From Desulfomicrobium macestii (GTDB lineage: Bacteria > Desulfobacterota > Desulfovibrionia > Desulfovibrionales > Desulfomicrobiaceae): a stretch of DNA of 64,000 bases. The notes beneath the pieces are model-generated. The model made no database searches. It was not told where the DNA came from and saw only the letters and a program-made list of their open reading frames with translations. The translations under genes and the position numbers were made by a program. Shown here in pieces: positions 37,319 through 46,644 of this stretch. Numbering within the stretch: the first letter of the stretch is position 1; every line of letters begins with the position of its first letter. The DNA lies in NCBI RefSeq assembly GCF_014873765.1, contig NZ_JADBGG010000012.1:49586-113585 (forward strand), written 5' to 3'.

Positions 37319-39933
37319 ACACGGTCAAGGTCACGCCCATGATGGAGCAGTACCTGCGGGTCAAGGGAGAATATCCGGGCACCCTCGTGTTTTTCCGCAT
37401 GGGAGATTTTTTCGAACTCTTCTTCGAGGACGCCGAAATCGCGGCCCGGGAGCTGCAGATCACGCTCACCAGCCGCAACCCCGGCGCGGAAAATCCCGTG
37501 CCCATGTGCGGGATGCCCCACCACGCCATCGACGAATATCTGCGCCAGCTGCTGGACAAGGGCTACAAGGTGGCCCTGTGCGATCAGGTCGAGGACCCCA
37601 AGCAAGCCAAGGGACTGGTCAAGCGCGAAGTGACCCGGGTGCTGACCCCCGGCACCGTGGTCGAGGACATGAACCTCGACGCCAAAGGCCACAATTTTCT
37701 GGGCGCCCTGTACTGGGAAGCCGACCTTGGCGGCGGACTGGCCTGGGTCGATTTTTCCACCGGGGCCTGGTCGGGCATCCAGACCAAAAGCGAGGCCGTG
37801 CTCTGGCAGTGGCTGGTCAAGATGAACCCGCGCGAACTGCTCCTGACCGAAACCCAGGCCCTGCCCAAGGGATTTGAGCAGTGGCAGGCCAAGCTTTCGC
37901 GCTATCCGCAAAAATCCTATTTCGACGAGCGCGGGGCCCGGGACAAGATCCTGCGCGCGCAGGCCGTCCCAACCCTGCAGACCCTCGACCTTGACGACAA
38001 GCCCGCCCTGATCCGCTGTTGCGGCGCGCTGCTGACCTATCTGGAGCTGACCCAGAAGCGCGACCTGAGCCATCTTGCGCCCTTCACCCCTCTGGATCTC
38101 TCCGCCACCCTGCTTCTGGACGAGGTCACCGAGCGCAATCTGGAGCTTTTCAGAACCATGGACGGCAGCAAGGGACGCGGCACCCTGTGGCAGGTCCTGG
38201 ACCAGACCCAGACCCCCATGGGTGGCAGGCTGCTGGAAACCAGAATGCACCAGCCCTTCAAGGATCTCGGAAGCATCCTGCCCGTGCAGGAGCTGGTCGC
38301 CTATCTGCACGACGGCGATATGATCCGCGAGGATCTGCGCCGGGCGCTGGACAAGGTCTACGATCTGGAGCGCCTGTGCACGCGCATTGTCGTCAACCGC
38401 TCGACACCCAAGGATTTCGCCGCGCTCAAGGCGTCGCTGGGCGTGCTGCCGCGTCTGCATCAGGCTCTGCTTGAACTTGAGTCCCCGCCGCCACGCCTTG
38501 GCGCACTGCTGCGCGACTGGGATGATCTGGACGACGTGCACGCTCTGTTGGCCCGCGCGCTGGCCGATTCCCTGCCGCCGGTCATCACCGAAGGGGGGCT
38601 CTTCAGGCCGGGCTATGACGCGGCCCTCGACGAGCTCATGGACCTGACCGATCACGGTGAGACGGCGCTGACGGACATGCTCGAACGCGAGCGCACGGCC
38701 TGCGACATCCCCAAGCTCAAGCTCGGGTACACCAAGGTCTTCGGGTACTATTTCGAACTGAGCCGGGCCGTGGCGGCTGAACCGCCTGCCCACTTCATAC
38801 GCCGCCAGACCCTGGTCAACGCCGAGCGCTACATCACCGAGGAGCTCAAACTCCTGGAGGAGAAGCTCCTGAGCGCTTCTGACCGGCGTAAGACCTACGA
38901 ATACCAGCTTTTTCTCGCCCTGCGCGAGGAAGTGGCCGGACACCGCTCCCGTTTCATGCACATGGCCAAAATTCTGGCCGAGCTTGATTGCGCCCAGGGG
39001 CTCGCCCATGCCGCGCGCAAATGGGAATGGAGCAGGCCCGAACTGCACGACGGGCTTGAAATCGCCGTCAAAGGCGGACGCCATCCCGTGGTCGAGGCGG
39101 TGCAGGGCCGCTCGGGTTACATCCCCAACGACCTGACCCTGGACGACTCGGGCCGGGTGCTGCTCATCACCGGACCGAACATGGCCGGTAAATCGACGGT
39201 GCTGAGGCAGGTGGCGCTCATCTGCATCCTGGCCCAGATGGGCGGGTTCGTTCCCGCCGCCAAGGCCCGGCTTGGACTTTGCGACCGCATTTTTTCCCGG
39301 GTTGGCGCATCGGACAACCTGGCCATGGGCCAATCGACCTTCATGGTCGAAATGACGGAGACGGCACGCATCCTGCGGCAGGCGGGCAAGCGCTCCCTGG
39401 TCATCCTGGATGAGATCGGACGGGGCACGAGCACTTTCGACGGTCTGTCCCTGGCCTGGGCCGTGGCCGAGGAGCTGGCCCGTCGTCAGGGCGGAATCCG
39501 CACCCTTTTCGCGACGCATTACCACGAGCTGACCGTCCTTGAGGAACGCTTGCCCGGGGTGCGCAATTACAATATCGCCATCAAGGAATGGAAGGGCGAC
39601 ATCGTCTTTTTGCGCCGCATGGTCCCGGGGCCCGCGGACCGCAGCTACGGCATCGAGGTTGCCCGGCTGGCAGGCGTCCCGGCCTCGGTCGTGACCCGGG
39701 CCAAGGAGATCCTGGCGGTGCTGGAGCGACACGCTCCCGGCGGGGCCAAACGCAACGACTTCATCAGTCGGCAGGTCTCCCTGCCCGGCCTGACCAAGGC
39801 GGCGGTTCCACAAAAACAGCCCGAGGAACACGAGGTTCTGAAGGCCCTGAAAAAACTCAACGTCAACGAGCTTTCCCCCCTGGACGCACTCACCCTGCTC
39901 CACCAGTGGAAAGCAATGGCAGGATTGTCATGA
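37315..39933 (+). CDS. mutS: DNA mismatch repair protein MutS
   Basis: An 872-residue MutS. The mismatch-contact motif is in GTLVFFRMGDFFELFFEDA (domain I, near residue 30). The ATPase has Walker A ITGPNMAGKSTVLRQ near residue 620, Walker B VILDEIGRGTSTFDG and the ATHYHELT motif. The C-terminal tail LSPLDALTLLHQW is the usual end. The start at 37315 overlaps the lapB stop, so a long upstream extension of the frame is not used. It recognises mispairs and recruits MutL; mutL is not in the window. Confidence 0.97.
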   Translation: MNTVKVTPMMEQYLRVKGEYPGTLVFFRMGDFFELFFEDAEIAARELQITLTSRNPGAENPVPMCGMPHHAIDEYLRQLLDKGYKVALCDQVEDPKQAKGLVKREVTRVLTPGTVVEDMNLDAKGHNFLGALYWEADLGGGLAWVDFSTGAWSGIQTKSEAVLWQWLVKMNPRELLLTETQALPKGFEQWQAKLSRYPQKSYFDERGARDKILRAQAVPTLQTLDLDDKPALIRCCGALLTYLELTQKRDLSHLAPFTPLDLSATLLLDEVTERNLELFRTMDGSKGRGTLWQVLDQTQTPMGGRLLETRMHQPFKDLGSILPVQELVAYLHDGDMIREDLRRALDKVYDLERLCTRIVVNRSTPKDFAALKASLGVLPRLHQALLELESPPPRLGALLRDWDDLDDVHALLARALADSLPPVITEGGLFRPGYDAALDELMDLTDHGETALTDMLERERTACDIPKLKLGYTKVFGYYFELSRAVAAEPPAHFIRRQTLVNAERYITEELKLLEEKLLSASDRRKTYEYQLFLALREEVAGHRSRFMHMAKILAELDCAQGLAHAARKWEWSRPELHDGLEIAVKGGRHPVVEAVQGRSGYIPNDLTLDDSGRVLLITGPNMAGKSTVLRQVALICILAQMGGFVPAAKARLGLCDRIFSRVGASDNLAMGQSTFMVEMTETARILRQAGKRSLVILDEIGRGTSTFDGLSLAWAVAEELARRQGGIRTLFATHYHELTVLEERLPGVRNYNIAIKEWKGDIVFLRRMVPGPADRSYGIEVARLAGVPASVVTRAKEILAVLERHAPGGAKRNDFISRQVSLPGLTKAAVPQKQPEEHEVLKALKKLNVNELSPLDALTLLHQWKAMAGLS

Positions 39934-40346
39934 AACGCACTCTTTTCCTGTTTCTTGTTCTCGTGCTCGCCGCCTGCGGCAAAAAGGAATGGCCGCAGCC
40001 CATCGTCAGCGATGAGATGATCCAGATCAATCACATGGAGGCCCGCATGGAAGAGGGCTGCGTGCTGATCAATGCCAAGCTGGGCGGACGGCTGGTCAAC
40101 CTCGAATATTTCATGGTCGAGATCGAGCAGGACGGCTGCCCCACCTGCCCGTTCACCCCGTCCTTCGTGCGCAAATACTACCCCTACAGTTCCGGGGTGT
40201 ACCGCCAGGAAAACAGCTACATCTTCACCATCTGCGAACCGCTGCCGGGCCAGACCCTGCGCATCCGCCTCAAGGCGGACAACACGCACCAGATCATCTC
40301 CCCGGCGCTGTCCGAAATCATCACCCTGACCCCATCCGCCCCCTAA
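39930..40346 (+). CDS. predicted outer-membrane lipoprotein
   Basis: A 138-residue lipoprotein: the signal sequence TLFLFLVLVLAAC ends in a lipobox (LAAC) with the lipidated cysteine near residue 16. The mature part has a CPTCPF motif and a beta-rich layout. It starts 4 nt before the mutS stop and ends 20 bp before lysA. I find no named family. The lysine at the third residue after the cysteine gives no inner-membrane retention aspartate, so outer-membrane location is likely. Confidence 0.75.
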   Translation: MKRTLFLFLVLVLAACGKKEWPQPIVSDEMIQINHMEARMEEGCVLINAKLGGRLVNLEYFMVEIEQDGCPTCPFTPSFVRKYYPYSSGVYRQENSYIFTICEPLPGQTLRIRLKADNTHQIISPALSEIITLTPSAP

Positions 40347-40366
40347 TCCCCCAAAGGAGAACATAC

Positions 40367-41638
40367 ATGCACTATTTTCAATACAAGAATGGTCAACTTC
40401 ACGCCGAGGACATCGCCGTGGCCGATCTGGTCTATGAATACGGCACTCCGCTCTACATCTATTCCGCGACGACTTTAAAGCGCCACTACAAGGCCTTCGA
40501 TTCCGCCTTCGAGGGCATCGACCACCTGACCTGCTACTCGGTCAAGGCCAACTCCAACCTGAGCTTCCTCAAGATTCTGGCCCAGGAAGGCGCGGGCACG
40601 GACATCGTCTCCGGGGGCGAACTTTTCCGGGCGCTCAGGGCCGGAGTGGACCCGAAGAAGATCGTCTATTCGGGTGTGGGCAAGAAGGTCGTCGAGATCC
40701 AGGAAGCCCTCTTCGCAGACATCCTCATGTTCAACGTGGAGTCCGTGCAGGAGCTTGAGCGCATCAACGAAGTGGCCGCCGGGCTGGACAAGGTCGCGCG
40801 TGTCAGCCTGCGCATCAACCCCGACGTGGACCCCAAGACCCACCCCTACGTCTCCACCGGCCTCAAGGAAAACAAGTTCGGCCTGTCCCGCCCCGATGCC
40901 CTGAAAGCCTACGCCCTGGCCAAGAGCCTGCCCAATGTCGAACCCATCGGCATGGATTGCCACATCGGCTCCCAGCTGACCCAGCTTTCCCCCTTCATGG
41001 AAGCGCTGGACAAGCTCAAGGAGTTTCATGGCCAGTTGCTGGAGATGGGCATCAAGATCAAGTACATGGACTTAGGAGGCGGCCTTGGCATCACCTACAA
41101 CGAGGAAACCCCGCCCCACCCCGAGGAGCTTGGCAAGGCTCTGGTCGAGTCTTTGAAGGATCTGGACGTGACCCTCATCCTCGAGCCCGGCCGTGTCATC
41201 GCCGGAAACACCGGCATCCTCGTGACCGAAGTGCAGTACACCAAGACCAACGAAGACAAGACATTCGTCATCGTCGACGCGGCCATGAACGACCTGGTTC
41301 GTCCCTCCCTGTACGGTTCCTACCACCGCATTGCTTCGGTGCGTGAAGGAAACGGCGAGGAAATGACCGCCGACGTGGTCGGCCCCATCTGCGAATCCGG
41401 CGATTTTCTGGCCAAGAACCGCACCTTCCCCAAGGTCGGCCAGGGCGATCTGCTGGCCGCCTTTTCGGCCGGAGCCTACGGGTTCGTCATGTCCTCGCAG
41501 TACAATTCCAGGGCTCGCGCCGCCGAGATCATGGTCGAGGGCGACAAGCACGTGGTTATCCGCAAGCGCGAGGTCTACAACGACCTTGTGGCGTTGGAAG
41601 AGGATGGGCTGGCGTGCATCGGCCGACTGAAGAAATAG
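40367..41638 (+). CDS. lysA: diaminopimelate decarboxylase
   Basis: LysA converts meso-diaminopimelate to lysine, using pyridoxal phosphate. The PLP lysine is K60 in CYSVKANSN, the glycine-rich phosphate site is in the MDLGGGLGITY region, and the catalytic cysteine is in GPICESGDFLAK near residue 345. At 423 residues it is of normal size. It is followed by a strong terminator and seems to be the last gene of the lapB-mutS-lipoprotein-lysA run. Confidence 0.97.
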   Translation: MHYFQYKNGQLHAEDIAVADLVYEYGTPLYIYSATTLKRHYKAFDSAFEGIDHLTCYSVKANSNLSFLKILAQEGAGTDIVSGGELFRALRAGVDPKKIVYSGVGKKVVEIQEALFADILMFNVESVQELERINEVAAGLDKVARVSLRINPDVDPKTHPYVSTGLKENKFGLSRPDALKAYALAKSLPNVEPIGMDCHIGSQLTQLSPFMEALDKLKEFHGQLLEMGIKIKYMDLGGGLGITYNEETPPHPEELGKALVESLKDLDVTLILEPGRVIAGNTGILVTEVQYTKTNEDKTFVIVDAAMNDLVRPSLYGSYHRIASVREGNGEEMTADVVGPICESGDFLAKNRTFPKVGQGDLLAAFSAGAYGFVMSSQYNSRARAAEIMVEGDKHVVIRKREVYNDLVALEEDGLACIGRLKK

Positions 41639-41654
41639 CCTTGCGGCTTGAATG

Positions 41655-41696
41655 AAAATCCCCCCGGCAGCTTCAGGCGGCCGGGGGGATTTTTTT
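41655..41696. terminator. bidirectional terminator between lysA and the permease gene
   Basis: AAAATCCCCCCGGC and GCCGGGGGGATTTT form a 14-bp perfect stem with an 11-nt loop, with T runs on both strands. It serves lysA on the plus strand and probably the convergent permease gene. Confidence 0.88.
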
Positions 41697-41799
41697 GTGA
41701 AAGCGCGGAAAGCTTATTCAGGAGGGCCGGGCGGAAGATGAATGTGGACAGTCCATGCCCTTGCTCCCGTCCATGGGATCTTTCAAGCCATGCGACCTT

Positions 41800-42933
41800 T
41801 CAACCGCGCCGCCCGAATTTCTGCATCGCCATCAGCGCAAGCGCGCGCCCCAGGATCGCGAGCATGACCAGGGCGGCCACGACGGAAAGCAGACCGCCCT
41901 CCTCGGATCCCAAGTCACCGAGCCAGGCGTGCACCTCGTAGCCGAGCCAAAAATAGAGGGCATCGGCCGCCACGGCGCAGACGAGGGTGACGGCGATGAT
42001 GGAACCTACGTAGATGATGGCGGATTTCTTGCCCAGCATCCTGCCGACCATGACCATGGTGGCCGCGTTGGTGGCCGGTCCGGCAAGCAGGAAGACCAGC
42101 AGCGCGCCGGGCGAGAAACCCTTGAGGGCCAGGGCCGCCGCGATGGGCGTGCTGGCCGTGGCGCAGACATACATGGGCAGGGCCACGGCCAGCATGGCCA
42201 GCATGGCGGTCAGCCCGCCGCCCGGCAACATGCGTCCCAGGTCGTCGGGCAGGTAGACGGTGATGACGCCCGCCAGCAGGATGCCAAGCGTGAACCAGGG
42301 CGCGATGTCCGCCAGCAGATCGTCGAAGGCGAAGCGCTGGCCGCCCAGAAAACGCCTGAAGCGCGATGGCGCGGCCGGATCGCCGCCGCAGGAACAGCAG
42401 CCGGAAGCGCAGGCCGACGCGGCGCCGAGGGGCGTAAGGTCCGGAGTCGTCCGGAGATCCTGAAGCGCGCCCTTGCCGATGCCATGCTCAGCATCCTTGC
42501 CGGGTTCCTTGACTGGTTCCTTGCCTGGATCCTTGTCTGCCGCGTCGATAAGCACGCCCGTCACCATGGCCGTCAGAAAGGCCGAAGCGGGGCGCAGCAC
42601 GGTCATGAGCGGATCGAGAAGCGCCCAGCTCACGGCCATGGAATCCACGCCGGTCTCGGGTGTGGAAATGAGAAACGAGGCCGTGGCCCCCTTGCCGGCT
42701 CCCTGTCGCCTGAGCCCCGCCGCCGCCGGGATGACCCCGCAGCTGCACAGAGGCAGGGGCACGCCGAAGAGCGCCGCCTTGAAGATGTTTCCGGACTGAT
42801 TCCTGCCCAGATGCCGCGCCACCAGATCGGACGGCACAAAGGCCCGCAGCAGTCCGGCCATGAAGAAACCGAACAGCATCCAGAGCGACGAATCGACCAG
42901 GATGTCCCAGCATGCCCACAAGAATTCGTTCAT
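41800..42933 (-). CDS. metal-efflux-type permease (SO_0444 / UPF0718 family)
   Basis: A 377-residue membrane protein with about eight to ten hydrophobic segments. It shows the family motifs PLPLCSCGVIPAA near residue 60 and GPATNAATM near the end. A cytoplasmic insert carries a cysteine cluster (CASGCCSCGG) flanked by KDPGKEP-type linkers, fitting metal binding. Such permeases are linked to copper/zinc/cadmium or arsenic export. It overlaps the CadC-like repressor gene by 4 nt, so the two form a metal-responsive operon. The start at 42933 is chosen over a GTG 9 nt upstream. Confidence 0.85.
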   Translation of the reverse strand: MNEFLWACWDILVDSSLWMLFGFFMAGLLRAFVPSDLVARHLGRNQSGNIFKAALFGVPLPLCSCGVIPAAAGLRRQGAGKGATASFLISTPETGVDSMAVSWALLDPLMTVLRPASAFLTAMVTGVLIDAADKDPGKEPVKEPGKDAEHGIGKGALQDLRTTPDLTPLGAASACASGCCSCGGDPAAPSRFRRFLGGQRFAFDDLLADIAPWFTLGILLAGVITVYLPDDLGRMLPGGGLTAMLAMLAVALPMYVCATASTPIAAALALKGFSPGALLVFLLAGPATNAATMVMVGRMLGKKSAIIYVGSIIAVTLVCAVAADALYFWLGYEVHAWLGDLGSEEGGLLSVVAALVMLAILGRALALMAMQKFGRRG

Positions 42934-43289
42934 TCCCCGCACCTCTGCCGACAGTGATCAAGGGCCATGTCCATGAGCTTTTCGACGTGCTCGTCATGGA
43001 TCGTGTAAAAAATCACCTTGCCCGCCCGCCTGCCGCGCACAAGCCTGGCCGTGCGCAAAAGGCGCAGCTGGTGGGACACGGCCGAAATGGTCATGCCCAG
43101 CACCGCCGCCAGGTCGCACACGCACAGCTCCCCAAGACGCAGGGCGTCCATGATCTTGAGCCGCGTCGGGTCGGAAATGACACCCAGAAGCCCGGCGGCT
43201 TCTTCGAGCACGCCATCGTCGGTCCTGCCCAGCAGCGCTCTGTTTACATTTTCTTCATGGATACAGCGGACTTCGCAGACATCCTTCAT
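42930..43289 (-). CDS. CadC-like ArsR/SmtB-family metal-responsive repressor
   Basis: A 119-residue winged-helix repressor. It has the CadC pattern: an N-terminal CEVRC (C5, C9), the alpha-3 ELCVCDLA pair and a C-terminal DEHVEKLMDMALDHC alpha-5 segment. These provide the known Cd/Pb/Zn sensor sites. The recognition helix is TISAVSHQLRLL. On metal binding it should release its operator. A fitting 12-2-12 operator lies at 43357-43382, about 70 bp upstream of the start. It is coupled to the permease gene by an ATGA overlap. Confidence 0.9.
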   Translation of the reverse strand: MKDVCEVRCIHEENVNRALLGRTDDGVLEEAAGLLGVISDPTRLKIMDALRLGELCVCDLAAVLGMTISAVSHQLRLLRTARLVRGRRAGKVIFYTIHDEHVEKLMDMALDHCRQRCGE

Positions 43290-43356
43290 GGCAACTCCCT
43301 TTATGTTCGGACTAAGCGGCTCTTCATTGGATCAATGTTGGGTCAATAATCCGGTC

Positions 43357-43382
43357 AATAGTTGAACAGTTGCTCAAATATT
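43357..43382. promoter_or_regulatory. candidate ArsR/SmtB-type operator (12-2-12)
   Basis: AATAGTTGAACA, GT and TGCTCAAATATT form an imperfect palindrome with a core TTGA-N8-TCAA. It resembles the known SmtB/ZiaR/CadC operator layout, and it lies between the repressor gene and the divergent diguanylate cyclase gene. Confidence 0.65.
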
Positions 43383-43530
43383 GATTTAAAACGTCCAGGT
43401 CAAGGGCAAGGGGTGGGCCAGATTCCTCTTTCAAGGCGAGGCTCTTTTCCGTATTGTCTGGCCCCGGGCGCATCCCGGCCTCTCGTCCGGAATAGGACGG
43501 ATAACATTTTTTCATTGAACACGAGTGCAG

Positions 43531-44553
43531 ATGAACTCTCCGGAATCGGCCCAGCCCTCCGCACCGCCCCTCGACACGAAGGCCTTGGTGCATGTTTTTG
43601 AGCAGCTCTGGAAACATTCCAGCGATCCGTTCTGGATCTGCACGCCCGCTGGCGACGACTATGAATTGCTGTTGGCCAACGATGCCGCCCTGCGCCTTGA
43701 CGCCAGGCAAATCGCCGGAAACACGGTGCGCACCATCGTCGGGTACGGCCCCGAGGGCGACGAACTCATTTCCGGATATCACCAGTGCATGCTCTCGGGC
43801 GAAGCCGTGACCTTCGAACAGCGCCCCCTCCTGCAAGGCAGCCGGCGATTGTTTGAAACACTGCTCGTGCCGGTGAAGAACGACACCGGCGACATCACGC
43901 ATATCTGGGGCATGGCGCGCGACCTGACGCGCTTTCTGGTTTCACAGAACGCCCTGGTGCATCTGAACGAACAGCTCGAAGCCAAGATCCTGCAGCGCAC
44001 CATTGAGCTCGAAGAGGCCAACAAGAGGCTGGCCGAACTGTCCGTCACCGACGGGCTGACAGGCATCGCCAACCGCCGCAAGTTCGATGTCGTGCTGGCC
44101 GAGGAATGGACCCGGGCTGTACGCGCGGGATCGACACTGGCGCTTGTCATGCTCGATATCGATCACTTCAAGAAGTACAACGATCATTACGGTCACCAGC
44201 AGGGCGACGACTGTCTCAAGCGGGTGGCGGAGGTATTGCGGGCGGGCGCACGCCGTCAGGGGGATCTTGCGACGCGCTACGGTGGCGAGGAATTCTGCAT
44301 GATCCTGCCCGATACCAGCCTGGACGGGGCATTTGAGATCGCCGAACGGCTGCGGCGTGAAGTGGAAGAGCTGAACATGCCGCACGAGCAGTCGGACTTC
44401 GGCAGGGTCACGGTCAGCCTGGGGGTGGCGGCGAGCACGCCAGGCAAGGATCAGGGCCCGGCCGAACTCTTGCGTCTGGCCGATGCATCCTTGTACCGGG
44501 CCAAGTCCGAAGGTCGAAATTGCGTCCGGGGCTCTTCACCCTGGATCGTTTGA
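43531..44553 (+). CDS. PAS-type diguanylate cyclase (GGDEF)
   Basis: A 340-residue protein. Residues about 15-130 form a PAS-like sensor, a coiled-coil linker follows (LNEQLEAKILQRTIELEEAN) and the GGDEF domain is C-terminal. The active site reads RYGGEEF and an inhibitory RxxD site (RQGD) sits 5 residues before it, so it should make c-di-GMP with product feedback. No transmembrane segment is visible. ATG 43531 is used; an in-frame GTG lies 6 nt upstream. Confidence 0.92.
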   Translation: MNSPESAQPSAPPLDTKALVHVFEQLWKHSSDPFWICTPAGDDYELLLANDAALRLDARQIAGNTVRTIVGYGPEGDELISGYHQCMLSGEAVTFEQRPLLQGSRRLFETLLVPVKNDTGDITHIWGMARDLTRFLVSQNALVHLNEQLEAKILQRTIELEEANKRLAELSVTDGLTGIANRRKFDVVLAEEWTRAVRAGSTLALVMLDIDHFKKYNDHYGHQQGDDCLKRVAEVLRAGARRQGDLATRYGGEEFCMILPDTSLDGAFEIAERLRREVEELNMPHEQSDFGRVTVSLGVAASTPGKDQGPAELLRLADASLYRAKSEGRNCVRGSSPWIV

Positions 44554-44674
44554 ATTTCCTGTCAGGGGTGACAGTGCTGCGAACACACGCATGATTTCGG
44601 CTTGAAAAAAAATCCGGGAGAAGGCGCAATTTTTTCCAAGACGGCCTCCCCCTCTGTGGTCTATCAGCTTGCCC

Positions 44675-45481
44675 ATGTCCTGCCCGTCCATCAATTTCCT
44701 TCATGTCCAGCCCGGTCTTGAAATGAGCCAGGTCGCGCGCAGCAGCCATGTCTTCCCCCGCCATTTCCATGACGATCTTTACGCCATAGGACTCATGCAT
44801 CAGGGAGCAAGCTACTGCCTCGGCCCGTCGCATTCCGAAGCCACCGTGCGGCAGGGACAGGCATGTCTGATCAATCCAGGGCAGGTCCACTCCGGCGTGC
44901 CGATTTCGGACGACACCATATCCTACACCATGTTCTACCTGCGCGCGGATCTGGTGCGGAGCATGGCGGAAGACATGAGCCGTCGGCCCGAAGCGGCTCC
45001 CGAATTCACGATCTTGATCTGCGACCGCCCGGATCTTGTCATGTCCCTGTACAGGCTGGCGCAGAACCTGACCGCGAGTCACGGACTGGCGCGGGAATCG
45101 GCGCTGGTCAGAACCCTGGGGGACATTCTGGGGGCGCACTGCGGAGTGAAAAGCGAGTCTCCGGCTCTTCCCATGCTCGTCCGGCATGCCAAGGAGATGC
45201 TGCGCTCGAATCTGGACCATAAATTAACCTTGCGGGACATGGCGGCCGTGCTCGGGGTGAGCCAGTACCACCTGCTGCGTTCCTTCAAGCGGCAGACCGG
45301 GATTCCTCCCCATGTCTTCCGCACCCAGCAGCGCGTGGAACGAGCCAAGTCCCTGATCCGGCAAGGCATGGTACTGTCCGAAGTGGCCCAGGTCACGGGC
45401 TTTGCCGATCAATCCCATTTCAGCAACACGTTCAAGCTCTATACCGCAGCCACGCCGGGGCAGTACGCGCTTCTGCCCTGA
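44675..45481 (+). CDS. AraC-family transcriptional regulator
   Basis: A 268-residue regulator with an AraC-type cupin N-terminus (FPRHFHDDLYAIGLMHQG, then INPGQVHSG) and two C-terminal helix-turn-helix units: LRDMAAVLGVSQYHLLRSFK and LSEVAQVTGFADQSHFSNTF. It resembles regulators paired with EamA- or LysE-type exporters. The next gene (41 bp away) is an EamA transporter, which is the probable target. ATG 44675 is used rather than the TTG 6 nt upstream. Confidence 0.9.
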   Translation: MSCPSINFLHVQPGLEMSQVARSSHVFPRHFHDDLYAIGLMHQGASYCLGPSHSEATVRQGQACLINPGQVHSGVPISDDTISYTMFYLRADLVRSMAEDMSRRPEAAPEFTILICDRPDLVMSLYRLAQNLTASHGLARESALVRTLGDILGAHCGVKSESPALPMLVRHAKEMLRSNLDHKLTLRDMAAVLGVSQYHLLRSFKRQTGIPPHVFRTQQRVERAKSLIRQGMVLSEVAQVTGFADQSHFSNTFKLYTAATPGQYALLP

Positions 45482-45522
45482 GGCTTTCCGGTCCGCTCAT
45501 CTTCATCAATTCAGGAGCCTGC

Positions 45523-46425
45523 ATGAAATCCGAATCCCTTTCCATGACCGCCGTAAGCCCCATCGCCCTTCTGCCTCGTCTGGCCGTGCTGGGTGCGGTG
45601 GTGCTCTGGGGGGCATCCTTCTCGACCATGCGCATCGCCCTGCAGGACCTGCATCCGATGAGCGTGATGTGGCTGCGCATGATCATCGCCCTTGCGTGCA
45701 TCCTGCCGCTGTACCGGACGGTGAGCCTGTCCGCATACCGCAAGGGCGACTGGAAACTGCTCCTGGCCGCCGTCGTTTTTCAGCCCTGCCTCTACTTCTG
45801 GCTCGAATCCGCGGCCCTTGGCCTGACCAGTTCGGCCCAGGCCGGGATCATCTCCGCCTCTGTCCCCCTGCTCGTGGCCGTGGCCGCCTGGATGATCCTC
45901 AAAGAGCCCCTGAGCACGCGCGTCGTCGGCGGCCTGCTTCTCTCCGTGGCGGGTGTCGCGGTCCTGACCCTCGGCGGGGAAGCCACCGTGTCCGCCCCTT
46001 CTCCGCTTCTTGGCAACAGCATGGAATTTCTGGCCATGGTCTGCGCGGCCGCGAACATGATCATCATCCGCATTCTGGGCAGGCGCTATGACGCCTGGAC
46101 GCTGACGGTCATGCAGGTCGTCACGGGCTGTCTTTTCTTTTCACCGGGCATCGTTCACCTGCTGGATGTTCCGGCGGGCACTTTCGACATGCAGCTGATC
46201 CTGATCCTCGTCTTTCTCGGCGCGGGCGTGACACTGGGCGCTTTTTCCCTCTACAACTGGGCCATCACCCGCATGCCCGCGAGCACGGCCTCGGCGCACA
46301 TCAATCTCATTCCCGTGGTCGCGGTGGGTTGCGGATTCGCCTTTCTGGGCGAAACCATGAACCCGTTGCAGATGGCCGCGGCCTGCGTGGTCCTCTTCTC
46401 GGTCCTCATGACCCAGAAATCGTAG
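45523..46425 (+). CDS. EamA-family (DMT) transporter
   Basis: A 300-residue membrane protein with ten predicted hydrophobic helices in two EamA repeats. The first repeat begins LGAVVLWGASFSTMRIAL, and the second ends PVVAVGCGFAFLGETMNPLQ. Family members export amino acids or other metabolites. The AraC regulator directly upstream probably controls it. No substrate can be assigned. Confidence 0.9.
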   Translation: MKSESLSMTAVSPIALLPRLAVLGAVVLWGASFSTMRIALQDLHPMSVMWLRMIIALACILPLYRTVSLSAYRKGDWKLLLAAVVFQPCLYFWLESAALGLTSSAQAGIISASVPLLVAVAAWMILKEPLSTRVVGGLLLSVAGVAVLTLGGEATVSAPSPLLGNSMEFLAMVCAAANMIIIRILGRRYDAWTLTVMQVVTGCLFFSPGIVHLLDVPAGTFDMQLILILVFLGAGVTLGAFSLYNWAITRMPASTASAHINLIPVVAVGCGFAFLGETMNPLQMAAACVVLFSVLMTQKS

Positions 46426-46642
46426 GGGCGGCCCTACGTGGCCGCCCTCTTAACACACCATAAAAACGCCAGCCGCAGGAACCAAAAAAAGGGGCAGGCA
46501 CAAAAGGCCTGCCCCTAAGATTGGGCGGTGTGGCAACGCATCGTTCAATGAACCATATCGTGCCGTGGTGGGCGGTGTGGCGACGCATCGTTCAATGGAC
46601 CACACCATTTCCGTAGGGGCGGCCCTGCGTGGCCGCCCTCTT
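46421..46642. repeat. two pairs of direct repeats downstream of gltA
   Basis: Repeat A (CGTAGGGGCGGCCCT followed by GTGGCCGCCCTCTT) occurs at 46421-46451 and 46612-46642. Repeat B (GGGCGGTGTGGC, then ACGCATCGTTCAATG) occurs at 46523-46555 and 46570-46602. Together they fill the gap between the EamA gene and gltA. The second A copy ends 2 bp before the gltA stop codon. Confidence 0.75.
46484..46516 (-). terminator. Rho-independent terminator of gltA
   Basis: AGGGGCAGGC and GCCTGCCCCT form a 10-bp perfect stem with a 7-nt loop. On the minus strand it is followed by a run of T residues, and it lies 129 bp beyond the gltA stop. Confidence 0.82.
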
Positions 46643-46644
46643 GA

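Noticed and set aside
37162..39903. A 913-codon open frame on the minus strand opposite mutS, and similar long antisense frames over glpK, glpA, mutS and other GC-rich genes
   Set aside because: High third-position GC leaves antisense frames open; the translations show no protein motifs and the sense genes are certain.
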